A stretch of 64,000 nt of DNA from Climacium dendroides (Eukaryota > Streptophyta > Bryopsida > Hypnales > Climaciaceae). Below the pieces are notes generated by a model. The model did not search any database and was not told the origin of the DNA. It saw only the letters and a list, made by a program, of their open reading frames with translations. Location of the stretch: assembly GCA_950106755.1 (NCBI GenBank), contig OX467087.1, forward strand, positions 11,784,047 to 11,848,046, read 5' to 3'. Position numbers and translations under genes: made by a program. This document shows positions 11,575-24,030 of this stretch, one piece after another; the first letter of the stretch is position 1; each line of letters starts with the position of its first letter.

Positions 11575-12164
11575 CCTAGAGGATGCACTACAAAGGAAGT
11601 TCATGGGGGAGGAGCGACCAAATCCTAACTACCCATTTCTACTTTTCCTAATTACTTTCTAATAAACTATAATTTCAACCTACAATTTTGAGCTTTATTT
11701 AACAATGTCTATAGGTTTCTATTGCCAAAAATTTCAATCCTAAATAACATGTGATATATCGTCTGGAAATGATTGAAAAATGAACTAAAATGGCATGTTT
11801 TTCCACTAAAATATTTATAGAGATCACATGAAGATGACTATTGTATCAATATTTAGCCAAAATAAACTTTCAGTAGAAAGCTATTTTACAGAATTTTTTT
11901 TTTCATTTTTTTCATTTTTTTCCTTATATAATAAAGGGATGTGAAAGTTATTTTTAGCTTTACGGTGTATCTTTTTTCTTCTAAAATTTGTAACTAATTA
12001 TTATTAATATAAAAAATACCAATAATTCAGAACATAAACTTTCAAAGTAGGAAAATCTATTCATATTTTTCTAAGAAAAAAATAAAATTTTAGGATATAA
12101 TATAGGGGGTCCAAAATTTGGTCGCTCTTCTCCCATGAACTTCCTTTGTAGTGCACCCCCCGGG
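11575..12164. mobile_element. 590-bp terminal-inverted-repeat element with 8-bp target duplication
   Basis: The inverted arms share GCACTACAAAGGAAGTTCAT and then GAGCGACCAAAT (11585-11622 against 12116-12154). An identical ATAATTGC lies on each side, at 11567-11574 and 12165-12172. An 8-bp duplication is the hallmark of hAT elements, although the CACTACAAAG core looks CACTA-like. The interior is AT-rich and non-coding, so it is non-autonomous. The superfamily is therefore inferred from the duplication length. Confidence 0.75.
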
Positions 12165-12179
12165 ATAATTGCAAAGTGT

Positions 12180-13510
12180 AGGCAAAATATTACTAATTTT
12201 TAGAAGAATAAATAATTTTTTGATAGAGAATGTTGAACCTACTTCTAGATATGATAGTATCATAAAGAGAACAATTTTTCCATCTACAATATTGCAATGA
12301 ACAACATCAAATTTCTTGCTTTAATTCTCTTTTCTCATCCTACTATATATTTTTAAAATTTTGAATAGAAAGGAAATAATATCTTAGAGTAACAAAGTTT
12401 AGCCTAAGTCCTTCTATAATGTTATTATAACATGATTGATAATTCATGTGACAATGGTCTACAATTCACAAGCAAGCTTGATGTTGAAGGAGAATAATCA
12501 CCTAATTGGAAATTATCCTTTTAGCATAATAATAAGTTTGTTCCAAGGGAGACGGTCAAGAAGGGAATGTATGCTAATAGGTTCAATCTCTAAAATAGAT
12601 AACCCAACTCCCAAACACAGAATCACTTATTTGATTTTTAATTTACGATTCATCCAATATTTATGACCAAACACCAAGTTGACACAACACGCCCACTTTG
12701 AATCATGCAACTTGGCCTTTCACACACAACTTGACTCCACACACACAACTTTCAATTTCAATTCTCACAATTCCAATTGGCACTTTATACAAAGTGCAAA
12801 CTTGATTACTCATTCTCCTTAAATACAATCACCCACACAAACCAACATATCATAATTCAATTTGATTCATCGTTTGTTGTTTATAATTTTATCTTTCTTC
12901 ATCACTCTTCATCATTCTCATCAAAACCACAAATAAAAATGAAGCCAACAAGGGATTGGACTCACGTGAGGATCCTACAACAATGTCTGCCTTTAAAATC
13001 AGAGAAAAAAGACTTAAAAGAACTTGTCACCAATTGGCTCAACTACCAATTTGGAAATTACTACCCACAACCATCAATTTTTTTTACTATAGAACTTGTA
13101 TTCCTGGTAGCATGCCATTGCATTATATTTGGACATTAGGATATTCATTTCTTTATGTCAGAACTAGCGACATATCGCCAAAAAAAACCCACTACCAACA
13201 ACCATTCAAACCTTAACCCCCCTAACTATCAAATTGACAGACCTTTCATATTCAGAAATTCAAATTCACACTTGGAAACGTTATAAGGATTAATTATCCA
13301 AATTCTATACTCCAAATTGGTAAAATTGCCTCTTTCATACCCCAAATTGGAAATTTTCCTATTACAAAATAATAAGCCTGTCCACACTTGTATTCACAAT
13401 AATTTTCTTTTGTGAAAGGAGCCTCCATTCACAAAGAGCAAAGTGGCCTGTGCCTTGAAGTTGAATTTTGTTACAGAACTTGACATGTTGAGTTTGTAAA
13501 AATAAGAATA
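12180..13510. other. AT-rich intergenic stretch, no gene seen
   Basis: Two overlapping plus-strand frames at 12777-13216 are open for 86-120 codons but show no motif, no splice support and no codon bias. Nothing else is recognised. Confidence 0.45.
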
Positions 13511-13525
13511 GCTATAGAAATAACC

Positions 13526-13677
13526 ATGGTTGTCATACTGGACAAGTTACTATTCATTTTTTGTCCTGTAGGATGAGTTACTATTCATCAAATGTACCTC
13601 TCAAATACATTTGATGAATAGTAACTCATCCTACAGGACAAAAAATGAATAGTAACTTGTCCAGTATGACAACCATG
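13526..13677. mobile_element. Hairpin MITE (ATGGTTGTCATACTGG), copy 1, with 9-bp direct repeats
   Basis: Nearly perfect foldback: ATGGTTGTCATACTGGACAA runs in and its reverse complement runs out, around AATGTACCTCTCAAATACATT. GAAATAACC flanks it at 13517-13525 and 13678-13686, a 9-bp direct repeat as expected for Mutator-type insertion. A second copy lies at 24395-24534. At 152 bp it has no coding and may be transcribed as a hairpin. Confidence 0.8.
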
Positions 13678-13689
13678 GAAATAACCTTG

Positions 13690-15240
13690 TTCTAAATAAA
13701 ATAACCTTGTTCTTACCTTCTAACTTAGCTCGGAGGTTGCCACACAATAATGCCTCCAAGCAATAATCATGCTTGCAAAGTGTACCATTTGCTACCGTTT
13801 CTCTTTTCAATGGAAATTGTCCATGTGTTAAAAAAAATTAATTAATTTTTTTCTTAAATGTACCTTTGCTTGCTCATGTAATATTGCTTGCAAGCCCAGG
13901 GGCATTGATGAATTATAGGTCAAATGGAATTCAACTTCCTCCATGACCCTTGAAGTATCATTCAATGGAGTACAATAAGTTACACATGAGAGGACCTTCC
14001 GGCATCACAAGTCAATTACTTGTACTCCTACTCAATTCTTACGAGAATTCTTACTAAGGGTATGTTCACATTTGGTATTAAGAGTGTTTTTACTGAGGGT
14101 CTTAGGAACGAATTTAGACCTACTTCTGGACCAGATTCACATCGCAAACATCACCTCTAGCACCAAGTGTGAATATACCCTTAGATAGTTTGCTAGCTAG
14201 CAACCTTTTTAAGAGTTCATTGTATTTGAGGGGAAGCCACGTAAGTTAAACTCCATTCTTGAAAACAATATTCAGTCCATTTTTGTAGGAAGAGAATAAT
14301 GGAATTGGCATCTAACAAAAGTCGTTTCATTGATTTTTTGGACCTTTGTGAAATTAGGTACAAATTTTTGAAGTTGAATTATAACATGTCTTCTGAGTGG
14401 ATTGTCACTCAGAAGACTCATTCATGTGGTTTCTTATTAATTATAATTTAATTGCCCCACAAGCCATCTATATAAATACGCATACACATACTTTAGGGTT
14501 GTTTAAATTTCCCACCTCACCCCTCTTTGTATTGTCCAATATGAATCTCGTCAACAAATGATATGGGTTAATAGTTTTGCATATATTTATGTATTCAATA
14601 TTTGTATTATAATTGTATCCATATTTGTCTTTTTGTATCCAAATCAATGCCATCCCTACCAACGACCACCTCTTCAAATGTATATTGTTGGTTGATACAT
14701 TGAAGAAAGCAAAATCTACCCCTTTGTTAGTAGTCACTTTTAGAGCATCCTACCATTCGCAACAAGCTTCACTTGCATGCCCATCAAGTGGTACTCCCCA
14801 CATCAATAGTTTCAATTTTATAAATGTTCAAGAGTGAGGTTGTGAGGTGGAATACATCTATACCTTAAATGAGGTTGTTTGTTTTGTTTTGTTTGTACAA
14901 TGAATCTCCTAGCTTGGACTGTATATCCCCCAATCGCATTCTTTGTACCATCAAAAAAACTCTTTGAGAGAAGGGGTGCACAAACTTTGCTTCATGACAT
15001 TTGGACTTATAGTGTGAAAGTTATTGAATTTCAAAGTTTTTATAAACTAAAAAGTTAAAAATATATTTACTTTTATTGTACTTTTATTTTGATTGTGGCA
15101 ACAGCACAGGGCCAACACTAGCTATTGGTAGTTTGTGGGAGGCAACCATTTTTTTATCAACGATCCATTTCTAGTACTGTAGAGTGGTGTAATTTTGCAT
15201 AGGAGGTGATTAATAGTGATTAGTTATAGCACAGTTCCAG
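13690..15240. other. Intergenic stretch with one dispersed-repeat fragment
   Basis: At 14265-14390 a diverged copy of the GGCATCTAACCCAAGTCGTT family is present (better copies at 19396-19700, 20696-21043 and 25926-26070). Otherwise there is no supportable gene. Short open frames at 14468-14837 on both strands overlap each other and lack motifs. Confidence 0.5.
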
Positions 15241-15428
15241 TGCAATTGTGGCACATTGTGCCATTGGTTACAATATTGCAACAAGCCCTTGGTCAGGGTA
15301 CAGGAAGGTCTATATAACAAGTATGGGTGGAACAGAATCTTCAGCTAAAAAAACTCAAAGTAATCACGTTTTGAGAAATAAAAACCTGAAAAATTATGAA
15401 ACCTTTGTGAACTCTACATCTGCACATG

Positions 15429-15708
15429 TAAGGTAGGTACACCCAAATGTGCCACTGACCTTAAACCGCCATCTACATTGTATGTACATCTCCAAAATTA
15501 GTTCTGTACCTATGTGGAAGAAACGCTTTTAGAACCAAACTTTGTTCCTTGATAACTTTTGCATACAGTATCCAAATGCCACGTTCTCTGAGCAGTGCAT
15601 TGGAACCTCCTTCCACTTGCCAACAAGGACATATGAAAATTGGACCAGTTTAATAATAGAAAATAGGCTCAGTAGCAAAAAGTGGCGGTTTTGGGTGTAC
15701 CTACCTTA
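15429..15708 (+). mobile_element. TAAGGTAGGTACACCC MITE, copy 2
   Basis: Termini TAAGGTAGGTACACCCAAA and inverted TTTGGGTGTACCTACCTTA, 280 bp, close to 8812-9087 throughout. The arms are better preserved than in the copies at 11027 and 29510, which suggests more recent activity of this subtype. Confidence 0.85.
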
Positions 15709-15929
15709 TGGGAAAATTTCACTACTGTTAGAACCCTATTTCTTGCACATGGTATCTGCTTAAAAGTGGTCAGAAATGGGGTTGCCTCCCTTCTACTTGA
15801 ATCCTTCCCGGATTTGATTTAATTTACGCTTCCATTTGAAAGAATCAGGTGCTCTTTGACAATTGAATAATAAGTGGCAGACCAGTGGCAGACCACGGGC
15901 CGGCTCACTTGCTGCATGAATGATGTGTG

Positions 15930-15958
15930 TCCTTGCGCTGCTGCTGCTGCTGCTTCTG
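15930..15958. repeat. Short GCT microsatellite
   Basis: Five to six GCT units in a slightly GC-richer stretch (15840-16100). The overlapping open frames on both strands here are products of the triplet repeat. Confidence 0.8.
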
Positions 15959-16477
15959 TAAGTTTGTTCTGCTTTTTTGTCTTGGTTGTTGCTCCTCCTC
16001 CTAGACTGCATGTTCGTCTTGGTTGTTGCTCCTTCAAGAATGATTTATCTGGCAATGCGAGCGCTTGGGGGAAGATCGAGGGAGGGAGGGACGCAATAGG
16101 TTAAAAAAATGATTTGTTGATGTGGTAACTTAGTACCAAATTTTTAGAAAAGGAAAAAAAGGAAAAAGAAGAAAGGAAAAATAAACATTTTAGAACACAT
16201 GTAATGGTAGGATCATTTATAGTAACTACACTAGTTTGAGAAGATGTGAAAAAAATTTCAAAAATTTTCATTGTGTAGGTTGCAAGATATTAGTGTTTGA
16301 AGCAACAAAAAAAATTAGGGGCCCTACAAAAAAACTAGGCAGCTGCACTTCACAAAGTCACATTGGTATGAAAAAAATGTTTTAAATGGTGGTGCTTCTT
16401 TGGATTCATTATTCAAGGTAAGTTTGTTGCATACTTGTAGAGAGGGGAACAATAAAAAAATTCATATATATTAGATT

Positions 16478-16768
16478 CACTACACTAAAATTGGTAAATA
16501 GTGTTGGCTACACTAATTGTCAACAATAACACTAATTGTGATTTGCAAGGTTAGTGTTAGAACATTATTTATCCATTCTAACATTATTTTAGCTCTATAG
16601 TAAAATTTGGTCACTTCAACATTTTGACAAGAGTGCATTTAGTATTAGATGAGAACAAAATATAGAACAAACACTATTTACACACAAGTTGAAAAATAGT
16701 GTTGGGGGTAAAAAACAAGGAACAACACTAATTATCACCCAACACTATTTACCAATTTTAGTGTAGTC
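16478..16768. mobile_element. CACTACACTAAAATTGG MITE, about 290 bp
   Basis: Left arm CACTACACTAAAATTGGTAA followed by ATAGTGTTGG. The right arm is the exact inverse up to AATTTTAGTGTAGT, where the final base is C instead of G. Internal AGTGTTG/CAACACT repeats lie between. No matching 3-bp flanks were found, so the outer boundary is uncertain. No coding is seen. Confidence 0.7.
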
Positions 16769-16779
16769 TCCAACAATGA

Positions 16780-17470
16780 GGTTGTCCATCAGTATCGGTG
16801 AAACTTCAACTCCTCCTTTTTTGCTTGCCCACCCTGGTAAGATAATTGGTGGAGCCGCTTTTGTCTTCTTGCTTAAATTAGCTGTGTATATTTGCTCATT
16901 TGGAATTGTACAATATATAAGAAAAATATAGTAACTAGAAAGAAGTAGAGAATGACTCAAAATATTAAATTATTAACCATTTTGTTTATAGAATTGAAAA
17001 ACACCAATTCCAATGATTGTAATAGTGTAATAAATAATTTACACTTGATGTTTTTATTATTTTTCAAAAATATTGAAAATTGAGTTAAATAAAGGACTTC
17101 AAAGTTTATTTTAGAGTACAGATTTTGTAACTATCCGCAATCTATTTGCAAACTAAAACTCATGATACCTTTCATCTTATTAATCTAAATGGAATGATTC
17201 AAAGTTTTCCATATATATATAAATCTACAAAACCAATTTCAAATTTTTATTTTTTAAAAGTGATTTTTAAACAAGTTTTTTTTTGATGTCTGGGCTACTT
17301 GCTGAACAATGAAAACTACATATCATACAATTACTTTTTAACCATGTAGTCAAAAGTTATGAAAATTGTTGGACCTTAAAGCTACTCCTTGGGTTCATGT
17401 TTTGTGAAATTTTCAAAGAAAAAAATATAAAATTCATTTGTAGTGTGCTGCCCCCAATTATTATATTGCC
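16780..17470. other. AT-rich intergenic stretch, nothing recognised
   Basis: No supportable gene, RNA or repeat boundary. Confidence 0.45.
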
Positions 17471-17479
17471 AAAAAAACA

Positions 17480-18325
17480 GTTTAGGGCTTTATGGGTTAA
17501 GTTGAACCTTGTAATGTCTATGCCAATGCATTGTGTTTGTGTGTCTAATGGATGATAGAGAATCCTTCTATATAAGACATCATCATCTAAAAGTCAATGT
17601 AGATGTTCATTTTTGGAATTTTAGGCAAAAAAGGCCAGAGGTCTTGCACAATAGTTTGACATCCAATAAATGCTTTTGGTTTTTGGGGGTAGATGTTTCA
17701 TACTATATCCAAAAGGATGATTTCCATGGTGATCAACTTGTCCTTATAGGGTTATTCCTTGAAGGACCAAGGCACATCTTGGGCACAAATTGGAAAAACT
17801 GCTATTTTTCAAGGCATTGAGATGAAAACAAAAGAAAGGCTAAAAAAAATTAATCCAACTATATAAATTTGTATGAACTACCATGAAAATGTGTGGAAAA
17901 AATTTTAGAAACTTTGAACGTGCAGATTGAAAAATTATAATGTTTGAAGTTAAAAGAGAAAGTTTCTTTTTTTGATCATGTTCAATAAGTTCAACAAACT
18001 TTAATTCTTCTTAAAGAGAGATTTTTACACTATACTTGGGTGTTTTTACATTTGCATTTTGTATCATGCAAGTTACATACTTGCCAAATCTCAAAATTAG
18101 AGGAGGAGTTTTGCACATGTTGCTTGAAATTGATTGAGTTGCCTAAAAGTTCAAGACAACAAACTTTTGATCTGGGCACTTGATTGGAAAAAAATTATAT
18201 TCCCATTAATAGGAGACATTTTCACACCTTTTGTCAAAATTTGAAGAAGACCCATTTAAAATGACTTCATACTTGAGATTACTTGCGTATGTTCAACAAT
18301 CATTTAGTCTTTTAGGGTTTAATCC
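17480..18325 (+). repeat. Dispersed repeat, long copy, GGGTTAA-bounded
   Basis: The part from about 17825 to 18325 aligns along its length with 42713-43215 (shared blocks AAGTTACATACTTGCCAAAT, GGAGTTTTGCA and CTTTTGATYTGGGCAYTTGA). The preceding 17640-17770 resembles 50600-50740. Both long copies end at a TTTAGGGKTTAA motif. The 95-codon frame at 17533-17820 is not conserved in the other copies. Class unknown. Confidence 0.7.
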
Positions 18326-19395
18326 TTGTAGGAAGTCAAATTACCTACTTGGTAGTTGCTAACTTCAAATGTATTAGGTAGTATTCTAAAATAAAATGTA
18401 TTACTCCGTCCCAAAATGATCTTCCTATTGGCCTTAATTTTTTGTCCCAAAATGATCTTCTTGCACTTTAAGATGTTATGAATCGGTCAAATTTGGTTTT
18501 CAATTGCTATTTGGGACCAACAAAACAATTCCACCTAGTATTTTTCTTTCATTCATGCAATCATCAATCGAAAGACAAATAAAATAACTAAAGGGGTCAA
18601 TCAACATTGCTTATTCTTATTTTTTTTGTATCTTTTTGAATATTGCCTGATTGAAGGGGATGAAGCTTTGGGAGATGGAACAAAGGGTCACACGTGGACT
18701 TGGACATATACTAAATGCCTAAAGAATGATGAACTTACTCACCAATTAATCGACCAATGGTGCTTCTTGAAAATGCCCCCCAAATCCAGGGAATACAAGT
18801 GAGTCACCACAAGTCAATCAAAATTTTGATTTTTAAGGGGCCAACTTGTTTTTTGTTTATGAGTTTATTTAGCAGAAAAATGAAGAGGGCTTTCTTCAAT
18901 TCTAAAGGAAATTAGAGGAGATGAATCAATGAACAAACATCTAATTAGTTAGTCATTTTTTAGCTCTATTTGTATGTAGATTCCATAATAACATTACTTT
19001 TTGCTCCATAAACACTCTTATCCCCTATACCAAAGGTAAACCAATCCAATTCCGTTCAAGGCCTAATTTTGACCCCTACTTTTGACTCCTACTTTTGACC
19101 CCAAATCAGACTAGAAAAACATTTAAATTTGTCCATTTTTTAAACAAAATTAGTGCATTGATGCCATAAAGGGATAATATTCCAATCCTTTATTGGTGAG
19201 TATCTAAGTGCCATTAGGTGCATAGAAAAGCGGCTATGGATTGTTTATGAGATGCTTATGACTTCACTCTATAGGTAGTTATGTAATTTTAGGGCAAAAC
19301 ACTTTAGAACTTTACAAAAATTATAATTTCAATTGTGAAACAAACGCACGCCTCTAAAGATACATCTCTTGGAATTGACCCCAAGATAGTCAAAT
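18326..19395. other. Intergenic stretch, no gene seen
   Basis: No motif-bearing frame or RNA gene is visible. CCCAAAATGATCTTC occurs twice (18411, 18446), and TTTTGACCCCTACTTTTGAC marks a short local duplication near 19065. Confidence 0.45.
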
Positions 19396-19700
19396 TACAA
19401 ATTAGGGTGGTAAGGTAGGAAGTTCTAAAAATGCACAGGCTCTAAATTCGCTTGCCTCTTCTAATGTACAAGCAATATACATTTTATGAGGTGGGCGATT
19501 CTGAGCCCTATATCATTCCAACTTCAAATTTTCATAACTAATTCCACAAAGCTCCAAAAAGTATGAAACGACTTGGGTTAGATACCAATTCCACTTGTCT
19601 TTCAAGGAAAATTTACTGAAAATTATTTCAAGAAGCTCTACCTCCCCCAAATTCAGTTTCAGCTCTTAGGTGGGTGATTTATTATGAACCTCTTAGTACC
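19396..19700 (-). repeat. GGCATCTAACCCAAGTCG family, copy 1 (reverse)
   Basis: The segment runs from GGTAAGGTAGGAAGTTCTAA to a GAACCTCTTAGTACC end. It contains, reversed, the block GGCATCTAACCCAAGTCG and a CAGTAAATTTTCCTTGAAAG-like stretch. The order and ends match 20696-21043 in the opposite orientation. Confidence 0.65.
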
Positions 19701-19713
19701 TCAATTGTAGTTT

Positions 19714-19737
19714 TTTTTTTTTTTTTTTTCTACCTGA
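19714..19737. repeat. Poly-T run of about 23-24 bases
   Basis: Uninterrupted T tract just beyond the edge of the reversed dispersed repeat. It could be a retroposon poly-A on the minus strand, but no other retroposon feature is seen. Confidence 0.7.
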
Positions 19738-19739
19738 TG

Positions 19740-20690
19740 TTGGTTGCTCAACAAATTCTGAATACCTTACCAGACTCACACAAGCCCAATTCGTCCGTCC
19801 ACCGTCCTTTTTCACAAATCACAACAAAGCAACAACCAAAGTCTTAAAGTAACTGAGATTCCTTCTCTAATAACTGTGTGTGTACCAACATCAACATATA
19901 AGTTATACAGTACCTTACCCCAGCTGCAGGTACTTAGAACCCTTTAATGGGCTCTTTAAATACAGAATTTATCTTACGACCCAACAGTTTAGTCTAGCAA
20001 ATGGAGGAACAAGTACTGTAAATTTTTAATTTTGTAATTTTAAGAAAAAAAATTGTAAACATTTTTTTAATTTTAATTTTTTTTTACACAAATAAAGGTA
20101 CCAGTAGCTGTGAATTTGGCAGTCCACATCTCTGTTAACTTACTGCCAATTTGGAAGTGGTCGCAAACCATGCCAGGGAAGGGGACATTTGTAAGACGGA
20201 GTGCAGAGATTATAAGTTATAAACTTCCGTGAAATTTGGAGATGAAGTACAAAGGGTTTAGTTGTCCCCTTTCCCAATTTATGACCAACAAACCAACCTC
20301 ATCTCATCTCCACTTCATTAAATTAATAAGTTACGCCAAGGGACTTCCCGGAAGAAAAAAAAATCAAACAAACGGCACCAAAAGGACCCAAAGACCATTG
20401 AATGTTAACCCTTGAAAGGCCCTTGGGGTCCCTCTATACGACCCATGTTTAGCTTTATAACTCTTCAATTGTGGTTTACTATATGAATTGTGATACATTG
20501 TTATTTACATACTATCACGATCATTAATTTATTTTGTACTGAACAATATTTGTTCAATGTTTTTCTAGTCGAATACCACCGTATTCATAATATACTATAT
20601 GGATGCAAAGGGCTTTTAGGCCCTTTTAGGGTTAAGTTACCACAGTGCAAGTTATGTAGGCTTGGGGACTCTCCATTACTTGACCAACAT
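19740..20690. other. Intergenic stretch, no gene seen
   Basis: Ordinary sequence. The 20097-20150 piece (CCAGTAGCTGTGAATTTGGC) faintly resembles 9775-9830. GTTAACCCTTGAAAGG at 20405 is another copy of the dispersed GGGTTAA motif. Confidence 0.4.
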
Positions 20691-20695
20691 AAACA

Positions 20696-21043
20696 CGCTT
20701 TCCAACTACGGTAGGAGGTTCATAAATAGCTCATTGGAAGAGCTGAAACTGAATTTTGGAGAGGTAAAACTTATTTATATATTTTTCAGTAATTTTTCCT
20801 TGAAAGAAAAGTGGAAGTGGCATCTAATCCAAGTCGTTTCATATTTTTTGGAGCTTTGTGGAATTAGTTATGAAATTTTGAAGTTGAAATGGCATAGGGC
20901 TCTAAAATCGCCCACCTCCTCAAATGTACAATGTTTGTACATTGTTGAAGGCTATGAAAAAAGTGACATGTACAAATAGTGTATATTTAAGGAGGTAGGT
21001 GATTTTAGAGCATGTACACTTTTAGAACCCCCTACATTAGTAC
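20696..21043 (+). repeat. GGCATCTAACCCAAGTCG family, copy 2
   Basis: The segment runs from CGGTAGGAGGTTCATAAAT through GAATTTTGGAGAGGTAAAAC and GGCATCTAATCCAAGTCGTT to TTTTAGAACCCCCTACATT. Its ends are weakly inverted. The same family is at 19396-19700 and 25926-26070, with a fragment at 14265. The open frame at 20662-20979 is a shadow of this repeat. Confidence 0.65.
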
Positions 21044-23940
21044 CTTGCTTGAAGGTCAAATTTGGTGTAAATTAAGTCATTTTTTTTAGAAGAGAATTCT
21101 GTATGTCATCTTGTAAATGGTGTGAGGTGATGTGGCCCCTTTAGAAGCAAACGTGGAAATTCAATTGTGGCACCTAAGTGAGTGTTGAATCAAACTATAT
21201 ATATAATACATTGAAATATAGTAAAATGAGGTTGCCCCTTACTAATTTCTTGACATTTTATGCTATTAATTTTTTTTTGCTATAGTACAAATATCCTAAC
21301 AAAAAGAAAGTCATCCTTCTAGTGGTAGTAGTGGGTGAGTGGATGCAATAGTATCAATAGTAAACTTAGAGAGTTGCTTGTGCCTCCACATGGACTAGGG
21401 GTGAATCATGAGGTAACTTTTATAGATATGTATGCAATCTAATTGTTAAGGCAAACTAATTTCAATACTATGTGTGTAGTATACCAACACTATCATTGTA
21501 TTAAAATAGACAAAATTGATTATAGGCAAGCAACCAATTAGATCTATAACAAGTTGATGTTTTTAACCCTTGCTATCCTAGGGCCATTTTTCCATCAAAA
21601 AACACTTAAAACTACCATTTTCAATGCAAACAATAAAAATTTTAAACATTTTTTTTGCATATTCAACTAAAGGATCTTGCACTAGACCAATATGAGAATG
21701 TTTGGAAGAAATTTCAAAAAGTTTGACTATACATATTGATTACAAAATATAAGTGTTTAAAGTGAAGAATTTTTTTCCTACCTTGATTATATTCATGAGT
21801 CTTTGATTCCTCTTAATTGACTTAAAATTTTTGTAATACAAATTGTAAATTAATTTCTTTTATGTGAAGTATTGAGTTGAAAATTTAGGAAAAGAAACTC
21901 CCCCTTTTGTAATTTTCATTCTTTAAAAAATAGTTAAATTATAGCATGTATAAGATATAAGGAAAAATTAACTATTGTTGATAGCTCTAAGGTGGAATTG
22001 AAACACATGAATCTCAACAATGAGACTATTTTAAAAACAAACTAAACCATGCGTAACTTTGTTATTTGAAAAATTGTTAAAATTGAGTTTAGAAAGAAAT
22101 CTAATGCATAACTTTCTTGAGAATTTATTGAGATTGATTGCAAAACAAGAAGCTTCATAACTTTTATAGTACTTATCCCAATGGAATGAATCAAATCTTT
22201 CCTATTCAATTGGGTGCATTTTTCACAAATCTATGTTATCACAAGTAACCCTTGAACAATAATTCAATAGTGCAAGAAGCAAATATAAATTGTGATTCCT
22301 TAATGATATAGCAATTTACATAGTGAAACTACTAATAGAGTTTATCTCAATTGGATTATTTGCTGAAAACCAATAGTGAAATTAACCCCTAAAGGACCAT
22401 TGTTTGTTCAGGGGATAAATGGGATTTTGGATGTAAGATCCTGAAATACTAGTTAGGTGTAAGATCCTGAAATTGGATGATCCAAAAAAATAATTTTCAA
22501 AATTTTTTACTCTTCTCTATAGAAATAAATGGTAGTTTTGAGTATTTTTTGGCAGAAAATAGGCCTTGGTCCTTTCGGGGTTAAGCTATTATACATCAGA
22601 TGTTTTTTAGAGGCATTGGAGAGTCATTTCAAGCCTATTCCCCATGTTGTGAACTAGCCATTATTGGCCAAAATAAATAATAATAATATTTAAAATTTAA
22701 AATTATATAAAATAAAATAATAATAATAATAATTATTATTATTATCTGACATGGTAATTGTTTTGTTAAGTTAGATTGTTACTATGGCTAAGTTCCTACA
22801 ATTTGAGAATTCCAAGGAACTCTAAGGAACTTGCGACCTTGTTGAATAGAAGAATCTCATCTAATGATACATTAGGGGTAAGGTGGAGGTACCCATAATT
22901 GATTAAATAAGCAATTTTAGACATGGTCTGGAGTGTTGCAAGGCAAAGCAAATATTTTCAAAGGTGCATTAATAAAAATGACGGGGATTGAAAAAATTTG
23001 GTAATTTTATTACTTGAACTAAAATTACTATGAATTTTTGGAGGCAAAAAGTCCTCTAGATCCATAAACAATCACTAGACTTTTCTAATTCCAATCTTAG
23101 CCAAACTATTGTCCTGCTCACTACTTCTTGCTTTCTTGTTTACTACTTTGGGACATGTTTTGGTTGGAAATTGAATCCAACCTTCGTGGGAAATAAAGCA
23201 CCCTACATGTTGCACATAGGTACCTAATCGGAAATGGATACCTCTACCTTAGATATAACAACTTCTTCATCCCATTCTCAATCTTCAAAGAATAGAGATG
23301 TGACACTCTTTTGGTGGCTACTTGTAGCTTGCATAGATTCCATTCTTTGAAGATTGAGAACGACCAATCTTCTCCTCTAAAGGTGAAGAATGGACATGAA
23401 TATGAAGATTTAGTTGAAGAATTTTCATCTTTCTTTTCCTTTGTGTGCATGGCTTTCACCTAGTTGTGCCACTACTGTCACTTTGCGTTGCTGCTTTTTC
23501 ATAGCTCACAACATAACACTCATAGTACACAACTAAAATCAACATCAAAGCTAAGCAAAAGAGAGCCCTTGTGGAGAGTATTTCCATCCATTACATTGAT
23601 CCTAAATCAATAATTCAATTTTCTCATTCTCATTTTCAATACAATCTTGAAGGGGGTTTCACACCTTTTTCATACAGAAGGGCTTTTGATTGGCTCCTCT
23701 TTTCACTCTCGAGCTTCTCATTTTTCATAGAATTGAAGTTTGATATTCAAAGAAGGTGTGACTACCTTTATTGCAAATTTGTTGTTAGTGACATACAACA
23801 ACTGGACTAGACAAAACTCAATGAACTAACAACACATTGATTACACATTGAACAACATAAAGGCAATGACATGCAACACTAAATACAAAATCAACAATTA
23901 CCAAGAATGATCAAGTAGTAAAAGAAAGTAAAACAACAAC
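21044..23940. repeat. AT-rich tract with diverged dispersed repeats
   Basis: 21560-21690 (reverse) and 22425-22585 (forward) belong to the family also seen at 10850-10985. 22664-22750 is an (ATT)n-like stretch. ATTCTTTGAAGATTGAGA and its inverse form a short hairpin near 23278-23360. No gene is recognised; the frames at 23244-23810 lack motifs. Confidence 0.5.
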
Positions 23941-24030
23941 ATGGGGAATTTCATTAAAATGGCACCATTCCAAGTCTTGGACAATTTTTACAATTCAAAT
24001 TGGATGGTCTAAAATGTACACTTGTCCTAA

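Noticed and set aside
12777..13216. Two overlapping plus-strand frames of 86-120 codons
   Set aside because: Low-complexity AT-rich translation without motifs; typical chance frames.
17533..17820. 95-codon plus frame
   Set aside because: Lies in a dispersed repeat; the related piece at 50.6 kb is not open.
19714..19737. Poly-T run as proof of a SINE or LINE insertion
   Set aside because: No A/B boxes, reverse-transcriptase remnant or target duplication could be found next to it.
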